From Anaeromyxobacter sp. PSR-1 (GTDB taxonomy: Bacteria; Myxococcota; Myxococcia; Myxococcales; Anaeromyxobacteraceae): a stretch of DNA of 64,000 nucleotides. Made by a program: the position numbers and the translations under genes. The notes under the pieces are model-generated. The model had not been told where the DNA came from, did not search any database, and worked only from the letters and a program-made list of their open reading frames with translations. The stretch covers positions 1 through 64,000 of the forward strand of contig NZ_BAZG01000003.1 of the NCBI RefSeq assembly GCF_000964525.1, in the 5' to 3' direction. Positions 43,358-53,669 of this stretch are shown here, piece after piece. Position 1 is the stretch's first letter, and the number at the start of each line of letters is the position of its first letter.

Positions 43358-44680
43358 CTATGCCTTCACCACCCTCGGCCCGCCGTTCCCCTGCACGAGC
43401 GCGGGGAGCAGGTTGCGCGTGTCCACCACCAGGCGCACGCCGTGGAAGAGCTTCGCGTCCTTGAATAGCTCGTGCGCGGTCGCGACCACCACGGCGTCGT
43501 AGGACGCGAACGTGGCGGCGTCGAGGGGGACGGACGAGAGGCCGAGGTCGTGCTTGCGGGTCCGGTGCGCCTTCGGGAAGTACGGGTCGCAGTAGTCCAC
43601 CACCGCGCCGCCCTCGCGGAGCAGCTCGATGATCTCGTACGAGGGCGACTCGCGGTCGTCGTCGATGTTCGCCTTGTAGGCGAGCCCGAGCACCAGCACC
43701 CGCGAGCCCTTCACCGACTTGTGGTCGCCGTTCAGCGCGTCGGCGACCTTCTGCACCACGTACCGCGGCATCCGCGTGTTGATCTCGCCGGCGAGCTCGA
43801 TGAAGCGCGCCCACTCACCGTGCTCGGCGGCCTTCCACGAGAGGTAGAACGGGTCGAGCGGGATGCAGTGTCCGCCGAGCCCAGGGCCGGGGTAGAACGG
43901 CATGAAGCCGAACGGCTTGGTGGACGCGGCGCGGATCACCTCCCACACGTCGATGTCCATCCGGTCGAAGATCATCTTCAGCTCGTTCACGAGCGCGATG
44001 TTCACCGACCGGAACACGTTCTCGAGCAGCTTGCACGACTCGGCCACGCGAGCGCTCGACACCGGCACCACGTTCTCGAGCGCGGCGCCGTAGAGCGCGG
44101 CCGCGGCGCGGGTGGACGCCTCGTCCACGCCGCCGACCACCTTCGGAATGGTCTTGGTGCTGAAGTCCTTGCGGCCGGGGTCCTCGCGCTCTGGCGAGAA
44201 CGCGAGCAGGAAGTCGTCGCCGAAGCGGAGCCCGCTCTTCTCGAGGATGGGCTTCACCTCCTCGTCGGTGGTCCCGGGGTACGTCGTGGACTCGAGCACG
44301 ACGAGCTGACCGGGGCGGAGCTGCTTCGCGATCTTCTCGGCGGTCGAGTGGATGTACGAGTTGTCGGGCTCGCGGTGCGGCCCGAGCGGCGTGGGGACGC
44401 AGATGAGGATGGCGTCGCACTCGCGCAGCCGCTCGAAGTCGGTGGTGGCGGAGTACTGCCCGCTCTCCACCGCCGCCTTCACGCGGTCGGGGCCGATGTG
44501 CTTGATGTACGACTCGCCCCGCCCGATGGCCGCGATCTTGGCGGGATCGACGTCCAGCCCGAGCACCGGGAAGCCGGCCTCGCGGAACACCAGCGCCAGC
44601 GGCAGCCCCACGTACCCCTGGCCGATGACACCCACGCGCGCGGTGCGCGCCTTAATGCTGTCGAGAAGTGCGCTCTTCAA
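43358..44680 (-). CDS. Nucleotide-sugar dehydrogenase, WbpA-like (copy 1)
   Basis: A 440-residue UDP-sugar 6-dehydrogenase, which oxidises the C6 alcohol of a UDP-HexNAc to a uronic acid with NAD+. It has the Rossmann motif GQGYVGLPLAL, VPTPLGPHREPDNSYI, the catalytic Cys in GLGGHCIPLDPFYL, and the C-terminal domain GLAYKANIDDDRESPS. The subgroup (WbpA/WbpO-like) usually acts on UDP-GlcNAc or UDP-ManNAc. The start is TTG 44680 with GGAGC six bases upstream, giving the same length as copy 2 at 50517-51839. Beyond the first ~12 residues the two proteins differ at about ten sites only. Confidence 0.9.
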   Translation of the reverse strand: MKSALLDSIKARTARVGVIGQGYVGLPLALVFREAGFPVLGLDVDPAKIAAIGRGESYIKHIGPDRVKAAVESGQYSATTDFERLRECDAILICVPTPLGPHREPDNSYIHSTAEKIAKQLRPGQLVVLESTTYPGTTDEEVKPILEKSGLRFGDDFLLAFSPEREDPGRKDFSTKTIPKVVGGVDEASTRAAAALYGAALENVVPVSSARVAESCKLLENVFRSVNIALVNELKMIFDRMDIDVWEVIRAASTKPFGFMPFYPGPGLGGHCIPLDPFYLSWKAAEHGEWARFIELAGEINTRMPRYVVQKVADALNGDHKSVKGSRVLVLGLAYKANIDDDRESPSYEIIELLREGGAVVDYCDPYFPKAHRTRKHDLGLSSVPLDAATFASYDAVVVATAHELFKDAKLFHGVRLVVDTRNLLPALVQGNGGPRVVKA

Positions 44681-46967
<2,287 letters not shown>

Positions 46968-46970
<3 letters not shown>

Positions 46971-46985
46971 CCGCGCCGGCGGCTA
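46968..46985. terminator. Hairpin containing both stop codons of gmd and rmlB
   Basis: TAGCCGC (46968-46974) and GCGGCTA (46979-46985) form a perfect seven-base stem with a four-base loop. The left TAG is the gmd stop and the right CTA is the rmlB stop read on the other strand. The hairpin lacks a T-run, so it may only be a pause or stability signal. Confidence 0.5.
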
Positions 46986-47993
46986 CCCCCGCCCGTACTG
47001 CTTCTCGTAGTACTTCAGGTACTCGCCGGAGATGATCCGCTCCCACCACGGGCGGTGCTCGCGGTACCAGCGCACGGTGTCGGCGAGCGCCTCCTCGAAC
47101 CGGTGGCGCGGCGCCCAGCCCAGCCTGGTGCGCGCCTTGGTGGCGTCGATGGCGTAGCGGCGGTCGTGGCCGAGGCGGTCCTTCACGTAGGTGATGAGCG
47201 TCTCCGGCTTGCCCACGTGCCGGAGCACCTGCTTCACGATGTCGATGTTGTGACGCTCGCTCGAGGCGCCGAAGTTGTAGACCTCGCCGTCGTGGCCGTG
47301 CTCGAGCGCGGCGAGCAGGCCGCGGCAGTGGTCCTCGACGTGGATCCAGTCGCGCACGTTCATGCCGTCGCCGTACACCGGCAGCGGGATGTCGCGGAGC
47401 GCGTTCGCGATCATGAGCGGGATGAGCTTCTCGGGGAACTGGTAGGGCCCGTAGTTGTTCGAGCAGCGGGTCACCACCACGGGCAGCTTGAACGTGTGCG
47501 CGTAGGCGAGCGCGAGCAGGTCGCTCGAGGCCTTCGAGGCCGAGTAGGGCGACGACGGGTCGAGCGGCGTCGTCTCGGTGAAGTAGCCGGTGGGGCCGAG
47601 CGAGCCGTACACCTCGTCGGTGGAGACGTGCAGGAACCGCTTCACCCCGTGCTCGCGGGCGGCCTCGAGCAGCACCTGCGTGCCGCGCACGTTGGTGTCG
47701 ATGAACACCGCCGGCGCCAGGATCGACCGGTCCACGTGGCTCTCGGCGGCGAGGTGCATCACCGCGTCGATCCGCTCGGTCCGGAAGACGTCGGCCACCA
47801 GCTCGCCGTTGCCGATGTCGCCGCGGACGAACCGGTACTGCGAGCTGCCGTGCACGTCGGCCAGGTTCTCGGCGTTGCCGGCGTAGGTGAGCTTGTCGAG
47901 GTTGACGACCCGCCAGCCGGGCCGCTCGGCGAGGAGCAGCCGGACCAGGTTCGAGCCGATGAAGCCGCAGCCGCCGGTGACGAGGACGTTCAT
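46983..47993 (-). CDS. rmlB: dTDP-glucose 4,6-dehydratase RmlB
   Basis: A 336-residue extended SDR, second step to dTDP-L-rhamnose. It contains GGCGFIGSNLVR, HLAAESHVDRSI, the acid pair in STDEVYGSL, and YSASKASSD. The ATG overlaps the rmlC stop by four bases. Together with rmlC, rmlA and the divergent rmlD it forms a full pathway from glucose-1-phosphate. Full length. Confidence 0.95.
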   Translation of the reverse strand: MNVLVTGGCGFIGSNLVRLLLAERPGWRVVNLDKLTYAGNAENLADVHGSSQYRFVRGDIGNGELVADVFRTERIDAVMHLAAESHVDRSILAPAVFIDTNVRGTQVLLEAAREHGVKRFLHVSTDEVYGSLGPTGYFTETTPLDPSSPYSASKASSDLLALAYAHTFKLPVVVTRCSNNYGPYQFPEKLIPLMIANALRDIPLPVYGDGMNVRDWIHVEDHCRGLLAALEHGHDGEVYNFGASSERHNIDIVKQVLRHVGKPETLITYVKDRLGHDRRYAIDATKARTRLGWAPRHRFEEALADTVRWYREHRPWWERIISGEYLKYYEKQYGRG

Positions 47994-48556
47994 CGATGGT
48001 GCTCCGGGCCCTCGAACACGGCGGCCTCGCGGAACGGCCGCCCGGCGGCATCCTTGGCCGACACGATCGGCGGTGCGCCGCCGGTGGGCCAGTCGATGCC
48101 GAGGGCCGGGTCGTCCCAGCGGATGCAGTGCTCGTGCTCGGGGTGCCAGTAGTCGGTGATCTTGTAGAGGAACTCGGCCTCGTCGGAGAGCACGAGGAAC
48201 CCGTGCGCGAAGCCCTCGGGGATCCAGAGCTGGCGCCGGTTCCCGGCGGAGAGGAGCTCGCCGGCCCAGCGCCCGAAGGTGGGCGAGCCGCGCCGGAGGT
48301 CCACCGCCACGTCGAACACCTCGCCGCGCGTGACCCGCACGAGCTTCGCCTGCGGGTTGGGGAGCTGGTAGTGCAGGCCGCGGAGCACGTTGCGCGTGGA
48401 GAGGCTGTGGTTGTCCTGCACGAACTCCACGTGGCGCCCCACCGCCGCGTCGAACGCCTTCTGCTTGAAGCTCTCGTAGAAGAAGCCGCGCGCGTCGCCG
48501 AACACCTTCGGCTCGAGCACCAGCACGTCGGGGATGACGGTGCCTCGGGCCTGCAT
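47990..48556 (-). CDS. rmlC: dTDP-4-dehydrorhamnose 3,5-epimerase RmlC
   Basis: This 188-residue cupin enzyme has GFFYESFKQKAF, the active His in VLRGLHYQ, and IPEGFAHGFLVLSD. It inverts C3 and C5 of the keto sugar made by RmlB. Its ATG shares one base with the rmlA stop and its own stop overlaps rmlB, so the three genes form one transcript. Confidence 0.95.
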   Translation of the reverse strand: MQARGTVIPDVLVLEPKVFGDARGFFYESFKQKAFDAAVGRHVEFVQDNHSLSTRNVLRGLHYQLPNPQAKLVRVTRGEVFDVAVDLRRGSPTFGRWAGELLSAGNRRQLWIPEGFAHGFLVLSDEAEFLYKITDYWHPEHEHCIRWDDPALGIDWPTGGAPPIVSAKDAAGRPFREAAVFEGPEHHR

Positions 48557-49440
48557 CAGAAGACCCGGGTCGCGAGCAGGCTGCGCACGTACTGGCCGTA
48601 GGTCGACTTGCCGAGCGCGGCGGCGCGCGCCTCGAGCTGGGCGTCGTCGATCCAGCCCTGCCGCCAGGCGACCTCCTCCGGGCACGCGATCTTGAGCCCC
48701 TGCCGCTTCTCGATGGTGGCGATGAACTGCCCGGCGTCGAGCAGCGAGTCGTGCGTGCCGGTGTCGAGCCAGGCGTAGCCGCGGCCCATGATCTCGACCG
48801 AGAGCTGGCCGCGCTCGAGGTAGAGCCGGTTGAGGTCGGTGATCTCGAGCTCGCCGCGGGCGGACGGCCGGATGGTGGAGGCGAGCTCGACCACGTTGCG
48901 GTCGTAGAAGTACAGCCCGGTGACGGCGTAGCGCGACTTCGGCTTCGCGGGCTTCTCCTCGATGCTCACCGCGCGGCGCTCGGCGTCGAACTCCACCACG
49001 CCGTAGCGCTCGGGGTCGGTGACGGCGTACGCGAACACGGTGGCGCCGTCGGTGCGCGCGTCCGCGGCCCTGAGGATGTTCTGCAGCTCGTGGCCGTAGA
49101 AGATGTTGTCCCCGAGCACGAGCGCCGAGGGCCCGCCGCGCACGAAGTCGGCGCCAAGGACGAACGCCTGCGCCAGGCCCTCCGGCCTGGGCTGGACCTT
49201 GTACTGGAGGTTGAGCCCCCAGTGCCGCCCGTCCCCGAGCAGCTCCTCGAAGCGCGGCGTGTCCTGCGGCGTGGAGATGACGAGGATGTCCCGGATCCCG
49301 GCCAGCATCAGGGCCGTGAGCGGGTAGTAGACCATCGGCTTGTCGTAGACGGGCAGCAGCTGCTTCGAGATCGCGAGCGTGGCCGGATAGAGCCGCGTAC
49401 CGGCTCCGCCCGCGAGGATGATTCCCTTGCGACTGATCAT
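48556..49440 (-). CDS. rmlA: Glucose-1-phosphate thymidylyltransferase RmlA
   Basis: This 294-residue enzyme has the nucleotidyltransferase signature [38 protein letters not shown] and EEKPAKPKS. It makes dTDP-glucose, the first step to rhamnose. First gene of rmlACB on the minus strand, divergent from rmlD; the conserved intergenic element A (49482-49580) lies upstream. Confidence 0.95.
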   Translation of the reverse strand: MISRKGIILAGGAGTRLYPATLAISKQLLPVYDKPMVYYPLTALMLAGIRDILVISTPQDTPRFEELLGDGRHWGLNLQYKVQPRPEGLAQAFVLGADFVRGGPSALVLGDNIFYGHELQNILRAADARTDGATVFAYAVTDPERYGVVEFDAERRAVSIEEKPAKPKSRYAVTGLYFYDRNVVELASTIRPSARGELEITDLNRLYLERGQLSVEIMGRGYAWLDTGTHDSLLDAGQFIATIEKRQGLKIACPEEVAWRQGWIDDAQLEARAAALGKSTYGQYVRSLLATRVF

Positions 49441-49481
49441 GCGGTGGTCTTCCCCCGAGTGCGGCCGCGCGCCGCCCTGGG

Positions 49482-49580
49482 GGCGCCACGGACGACCCAC
49501 CCTAGCACCGGGACCCACGGCTTTCATGCCCGGGAGGCATGGTGCCCGCGCCGGGTCGCACGGCGCTCGTTTGCCGCAGC
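49482..49580. promoter_or_regulatory. Conserved ~100-base intergenic element, copy A
   Basis: This stretch, between the divergent rmlA and rmlD genes, matches 51910-52009 almost colinearly (one single-base gap; most positions equal). Shared blocks include GGCGCCA, CACCGGG, GGCTTTCATGCC, CATGGTGCCCG, GGGTCG, ACGGCGC and TTTGCCGCAGC. CATGCC-N5-GGCATG in its middle is a perfect six-base inverted repeat. Both copies stand in front of divergent polysaccharide genes, which suggests a shared promoter/operator. Confidence 0.6.
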
Positions 49581-49604
49581 GCGGTTCGGCGGTAGGCTCG
49601 CCGC

Positions 49605-50501
49605 GTGCGCATCGCGATCACCGGGGCGAACGGGCTGCTGGGGGGGGCCGCGGTCGGGCTGGCCGTCTCGGCCGGCCACGAGGTGCTGGGGATCGGCCGC
49701 GGCCCGTGCCGGCTCGCGCCGGGCGGGTTCGCCTGGGCCGACGCCGATCTCTCGGACGGGCACTCGGTCGAGCGGGCCCTGCTCGAGTTCCGCGCCGGGG
49801 CGGTCCTCCACGCCGGCGCGATGACCGACGTGGACGGCTGCGAGCGCGAGCCGGAGCTGGCCTGGCGCGCCAACGTGGGCGGCACCGAGCAGGTGGCGCG
49901 CGCCTGCCGGGCGCTCGGGGCGCGCCTGGTGGCGGTCTCCACCGACTACGTCTTCGACGGCACGCGCGGCGGCTACCGCGAGGACGACGTGCCGGACCCG
50001 CGGGGCGCCTACGCTCGCACCAAGCGCTGCGGCGAGGAGGCGGCGCTCGTGATCGCGCCGGACGCCGCCGTGGCGCGGGTGGCGGTGGTGTACAGCGGCC
50101 GCAGGGGCGCGAAGCCGACCTTCGCCACCCAGGTGGTGGAGAAGCTCTCCCGAGGCGAGCCGGTGAAGGCGTTCTCGGACCAGGTGGTCTCGCCCACGCT
50201 CGCCGAGAGCGCGGCGGAGATGACGCTCGAGCTGCTCCTGGACCACGACTACCGGGGCGTGCTGCACACCGCGGGCGCGACCGCGCTCGACCGGGTGGAC
50301 TTCGCCCGGCGCGTGGCGGCGCGCTTCGGCCTCTCCGGCGAGATCGTCCCGGTGAAGACCGCCGAGGTGAAGCTGCTCGCGCCGCGACCGCTCCGGAGCG
50401 GCCTCGACGTCGGCCGCGCGGCCGCGCTGCTGCGGTCGAAGCCGCTCCCCATCGACACCGCGCTGGACCGCTTCCACGCGCAGTGGCTGGCGCGCGGGTA
50501 G
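49605..50501 (+). CDS. rmlD: dTDP-4-dehydrorhamnose reductase RmlD
   Basis: This 298-residue SDR has [25 protein letters not shown], and [11 protein letters not shown] carrying Tyr and Lys. It reduces the keto sugar to dTDP-L-rhamnose. It is divergent from rmlACB and shares the conserved element upstream. The start is a GTG at 49605. The stop and the convergent dehydrogenase stop (both TAG) are only 15 bases apart in an imperfect inverted repeat. Confidence 0.92.
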   Translation: MRIAITGANGLLGGAAVGLAVSAGHEVLGIGRGPCRLAPGGFAWADADLSDGHSVERALLEFRAGAVLHAGAMTDVDGCEREPELAWRANVGGTEQVARACRALGARLVAVSTDYVFDGTRGGYREDDVPDPRGAYARTKRCGEEAALVIAPDAAVARVAVVYSGRRGAKPTFATQVVEKLSRGEPVKAFSDQVVSPTLAESAAEMTLELLLDHDYRGVLHTAGATALDRVDFARRVAARFGLSGEIVPVKTAEVKLLAPRPLRSGLDVGRAAALLRSKPLPIDTALDRFHAQWLARG

Positions 50502-50516
50502 CGGCCCCGCCCGCGG

Positions 50517-51839
50517 CTACGCCTTCACCACCCGCGGCCCGCCGTTCCCCTGCATGAGCGCGGGGAGCAGGTTCCGCGTGTCCACCACCAGGCGCACGCC
50601 GCGGTAGAGCTTCGCGTCCTTGAACAGCTCGTGCGCGGTCGCGACCACCACCGCGTCGTAGGACGCGAACGTGGCCGCGTCGAGCGGCACCGACGAGAGG
50701 CCGAGGTCGTGCTTGCGCGTCCGGTGGGCCTTCGGGAAGTAGGGGTCGCAGTAGTCCACCACCGCGCCGCCCTCGCGGAGCAGCTCGATGATCTCGTACG
50801 AGGGCGACTCGCGGTCGTCGTCGATGTTCGCCTTGTAGGCGAGCCCGAGCACCAGCACCCGCGAGCCCTTCACCGACTTGTGGTCGCCGTTCAGCGCGTC
50901 GGCCACCTTCTGCACCACGTAGCGCGGCATCCGCGTGTTGATCTCGCCGGCGAGCTCGATGAAGCGCGCCCACTCACCGTGCTCGGCCGCCTTCCACGAC
51001 AGGTAGAACGGGTCGAGCGGGATGCAGTGCCCGCCGAGGCCGGGGCCCGGGTAGAACGGCATGAAGCCGAACGGCTTGGTGGACGCGGCGCGGATCACCT
51101 CCCACACGTCGATGTCCATCCGGTCGAAGATCACCTTCAGCTCGTTCACGAGCGCGATGTTCACCGACCGGAACACGTTCTCGAGCAGCTTGCACGACTC
51201 CGCCACCCGCGCGCTCGACACCGGCACGACGTGCTCGAGCGCGGCGCCGTACAGCGCGGCGGCGGCCCGGGTGGACGCCTCGTCCACGCCGCCGACCACC
51301 TTCGGGATGGTCCGGGTGCTGAAGTCCTTGCGGCCGGGGTCCTCGCGCTCGGGCGAGAACGCGAGCAGGAAGTCGTCGCCGAAGCGGAGCCCGCTCTTCT
51401 CGAGCAGCGGCTTCACCTCCTCGTCGGTGGTCCCGGGGTACGTGGTGGACTCGAGCACCACCAGCTGCCCGGGGCGGAGCTGCTTCGCGATCTTCTCCGC
51501 GGTCGAGTGGATGTACGAGTTGTCCGGCTCGCGGTGCGGCCCGAGCGGCGTGGGGACGCAGATGAGGATCGCGTCGCACTCGCGCAGCCGCTCGAAGTCG
51601 GTGGTGGCGGAGTACTGCCCGCTCTCCACCGCCGCCTTCACGCGGTCGGGGCCGATGTGCTTGATGTACGACTCGCCCCGCGAGATGGCCTCGATCTTGG
51701 CCGGGTCCACGTCGAGCCCCAGCACCGGGAACCCTGCCTCCCGGAACACCAGCGCCAGCGGCAGCCCCACGTAGCCCTGGCCGATCACCCCCACGCGCGC
51801 GGTGCGCGCGGCGATCCGCGCCTCGAGTTCCCTGATCAC
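50517..51839 (-). CDS. Nucleotide-sugar dehydrogenase, WbpA-like (copy 2)
   Basis: A 440-residue UDP-HexNAc 6-dehydrogenase with the same motifs as copy 1 (GQGYVGLPLAL; GLGGHCIPLDPFYL). The proteins differ by about ten substitutions after residue 12 (for example AAIGRG/EAISRG, VKPIL/VKPLL, LFHGV/LYRGV), while the first residues are unrelated (MIRELEARIA against LKSALLDSIK). DNA identity is also high over long stretches. It lies in the same orientation as copy 1 about 7.2 kb away, downstream of conserved element B. Confidence 0.92.
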   Translation of the reverse strand: MIRELEARIAARTARVGVIGQGYVGLPLALVFREAGFPVLGLDVDPAKIEAISRGESYIKHIGPDRVKAAVESGQYSATTDFERLRECDAILICVPTPLGPHREPDNSYIHSTAEKIAKQLRPGQLVVLESTTYPGTTDEEVKPLLEKSGLRFGDDFLLAFSPEREDPGRKDFSTRTIPKVVGGVDEASTRAAAALYGAALEHVVPVSSARVAESCKLLENVFRSVNIALVNELKVIFDRMDIDVWEVIRAASTKPFGFMPFYPGPGLGGHCIPLDPFYLSWKAAEHGEWARFIELAGEINTRMPRYVVQKVADALNGDHKSVKGSRVLVLGLAYKANIDDDRESPSYEIIELLREGGAVVDYCDPYFPKAHRTRKHDLGLSSVPLDAATFASYDAVVVATAHELFKDAKLYRGVRLVVDTRNLLPALMQGNGGPRVVKA

Positions 51840-51909
51840 GATGTCCCCCCACGACCGGCCCTGCCGGCCGCCCTGCGTCTCGTCCCCCGCGCCGCCTACC
51901 GTCCGGTGG

Positions 51910-52009
51910 GGCGCCAGGGACGGCCGAACCTACCACCGGGGGCGGGGGCTTTCATGCCGGGGAGCCATGGTGCCCGTCCTGGGTCGGGACGGCGCCGGTT
52001 TGCCGCAGC
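51910..52009. promoter_or_regulatory. Conserved ~100-base intergenic element, copy B
   Basis: The second copy of the element described at 49482-49580 lies between the divergent dehydrogenase copy 2 and the glycosyltransferase-methyltransferase gene. The central dyad is CATGCC-N5-GCCATG, one mismatch from perfect. The TTTGCCGCAGC block is fully conserved and sits about 90 bases before the glycosyltransferase start, against about 25 before rmlD. Confidence 0.6.
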
Positions 52010-52097
52010 AGGCGCGGGAGGGGCTCCCGGAGGCCGCCCGCCCGCTCCCCGCCCGCGAGTACCCGCACCCGGCCGCGTCTGCTAGAACCCCTGCGCG

Positions 52098-53669
52098 ATG
52101 ACCTCCCTCTCCGTCCTGGTCCCCGTCTACAACGAGCAGCACCTCGTCTCGACCTCCCTCGGCCGGCTCGAGATCCTGGAAGGCTCGCCGCACCTCGAGC
52201 GCGTGCAGGTGGTGGTGGTGGACGACTGCTCGCGCGACGCGACCGGCGAGGTCCTGCGCGCTTTCGCCGCCGCCCGCGGCGTCCAGTGGCTGGAGAACGG
52301 GCCCATCGAGAACGGCGTGGAGCTGTGCGGCCACGGCCGGCAGGGCAAGTTCCAGTGGGTGTTCCTCCGCCACGTGATGAACGGCGGGAAGGGCCGCGCC
52401 ATCCGCACCGCGCTCGCCGAGGCGGACGGCGAGCTGTCGGTGATCCACGACGCGGACCTCGAGTACCACCCGCGCGACCTCGCCCGCATCGTGAAGGTGT
52501 TCGTGGAGGAGGAGGCGGACGCGGTGTTCGGCTCGCGCTTCGCGGGCGGCGAGGCCCGGCGCGCGCTGCTGTTCCGACACGAGCTCGGCAACCGGCTGCT
52601 CACGTTCCTCACCAACTGGGTGACCAACGTGAACCTGACCGACATGGAGACCTGCTACAAGGCGGTCCGCACCGACCTCCTGAAGTCGATCCCCATCGTC
52701 TCGAACGACTTCCGGCTCGAGCCCGAGCTGACCATCAAGCTCGCGAAGCGCGAGGCCCGCATCTTCGAGATCCCCATCAGCTACTCGGGGCGGACCTACC
52801 AGGAGGGCAAGAAGATCAACTGGCGGGACGGCGTGAAGGCGCTGTGGGCCATCACCCGCTTCTGGCTCTCCGACCACGTCTACCAGGAGGACGCGTACGG
52901 CTCGCAGATCCTGGGCCGGCTCGCCCGCGCGCCGCGCTTCAACGCCTGGATGGCCGACGTGATCCGGCCGTTCTGCGGGCAGCGCGTGCTCGAGATCGGC
53001 AGCGGCACCGGAAACCTGACCCGGCGCCTGGTCCCGCGCAACACCTACGTCGCCTCCGACGTCAACCCGCTCTACCTCCAGACGCTGCGCGGCCTCACCC
53101 TCGATCGCCCGTACCTCGACGTCACGCTCACCGACGTCACGAAGGGCGAGTCGTTCCCCGCGGTGGAGGGCGGGTTCGACACGGTGGTGTGCCTCAACAT
53201 CATCGAGCACGTGGACGACGACCTCGGCGCGCTCCGGAACGTCCGCGCGGCGCTCGCCGAGACCGGCCGCGCCATCGTGCTCGTGCCGCGCGGCCCGGAC
53301 CTGTTCGGCACGCTCGACGAGGTGCTGGGGCACAAGCGGCGCTACACCGAGAACACGCTGGTGGAGCTCGCCGGCAAGGCCGGCTTCGAGGTCCAGGAGC
53401 TCCTGCACTTCAACCGCGTGGGCACGCCGGCCTGGTGGCTGAACGGGAAGCTCCTGAAGCGCCGCTCCTTCGGCCTCCTCCAGATCAAGGCGCTCAACCT
53501 GCTCACGCCGCTGTTCCGGCTGATCGACCGCGCGCTGCCGTTCCCGCCGCTCTCGCTCATCGCGGTGCTGCGGCCGACGTCGGCGAGCGCCGCGCCGTCC
53601 GGGTCCGGCCCCGACGCGGGCGCCGCGCCGGAGGGCGCCGCGCCGCCGGACGTCAGCGCGTCGGCATGA
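52098..53669 (+). CDS. GT2 glycosyltransferase fused to a SAM methyltransferase
   Basis: This 523-residue protein has two domains. Residues 1-~270 are a GT-A fold of the dolichol-phosphate-mannose-synthase type: LSVLVPVYNEQ, VVVVDDCSRDAT, GGKGRAIRTAL, HDADLEYHP (DXD-like) and YSGRTYQEGKKINWRDG. Residues ~290-480 are a class I methyltransferase: VLEIGSGTGNLTRRL, ASDVNPLYL and VVCLNIIEHVDDD. The tail is Ala/Pro-rich. It may add and methylate a sugar, or make a lipid-linked donor and methylate its chain end. It overlaps the convergent wzi-like gene by 17 bases. Confidence 0.88.
   Translation: MTSLSVLVPVYNEQHLVSTSLGRLEILEGSPHLERVQVVVVDDCSRDATGEVLRAFAAARGVQWLENGPIENGVELCGHGRQGKFQWVFLRHVMNGGKGRAIRTALAEADGELSVIHDADLEYHPRDLARIVKVFVEEEADAVFGSRFAGGEARRALLFRHELGNRLLTFLTNWVTNVNLTDMETCYKAVRTDLLKSIPIVSNDFRLEPELTIKLAKREARIFEIPISYSGRTYQEGKKINWRDGVKALWAITRFWLSDHVYQEDAYGSQILGRLARAPRFNAWMADVIRPFCGQRVLEIGSGTGNLTRRLVPRNTYVASDVNPLYLQTLRGLTLDRPYLDVTLTDVTKGESFPAVEGGFDTVVCLNIIEHVDDDLGALRNVRAALAETGRAIVLVPRGPDLFGTLDEVLGHKRRYTENTLVELAGKAGFEVQELLHFNRVGTPAWWLNGKLLKRRSFGLLQIKALNLLTPLFRLIDRALPFPPLSLIAVLRPTSASAAPSGSGPDAGAAPEGAAPPDVSASA

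Noticed and set aside
49482-52009. Sigma-54 promoter in the conserved intergenic element
   Set aside because: The GG and GC of a -24/-12 pair with correct spacing could not be found in either copy or strand.
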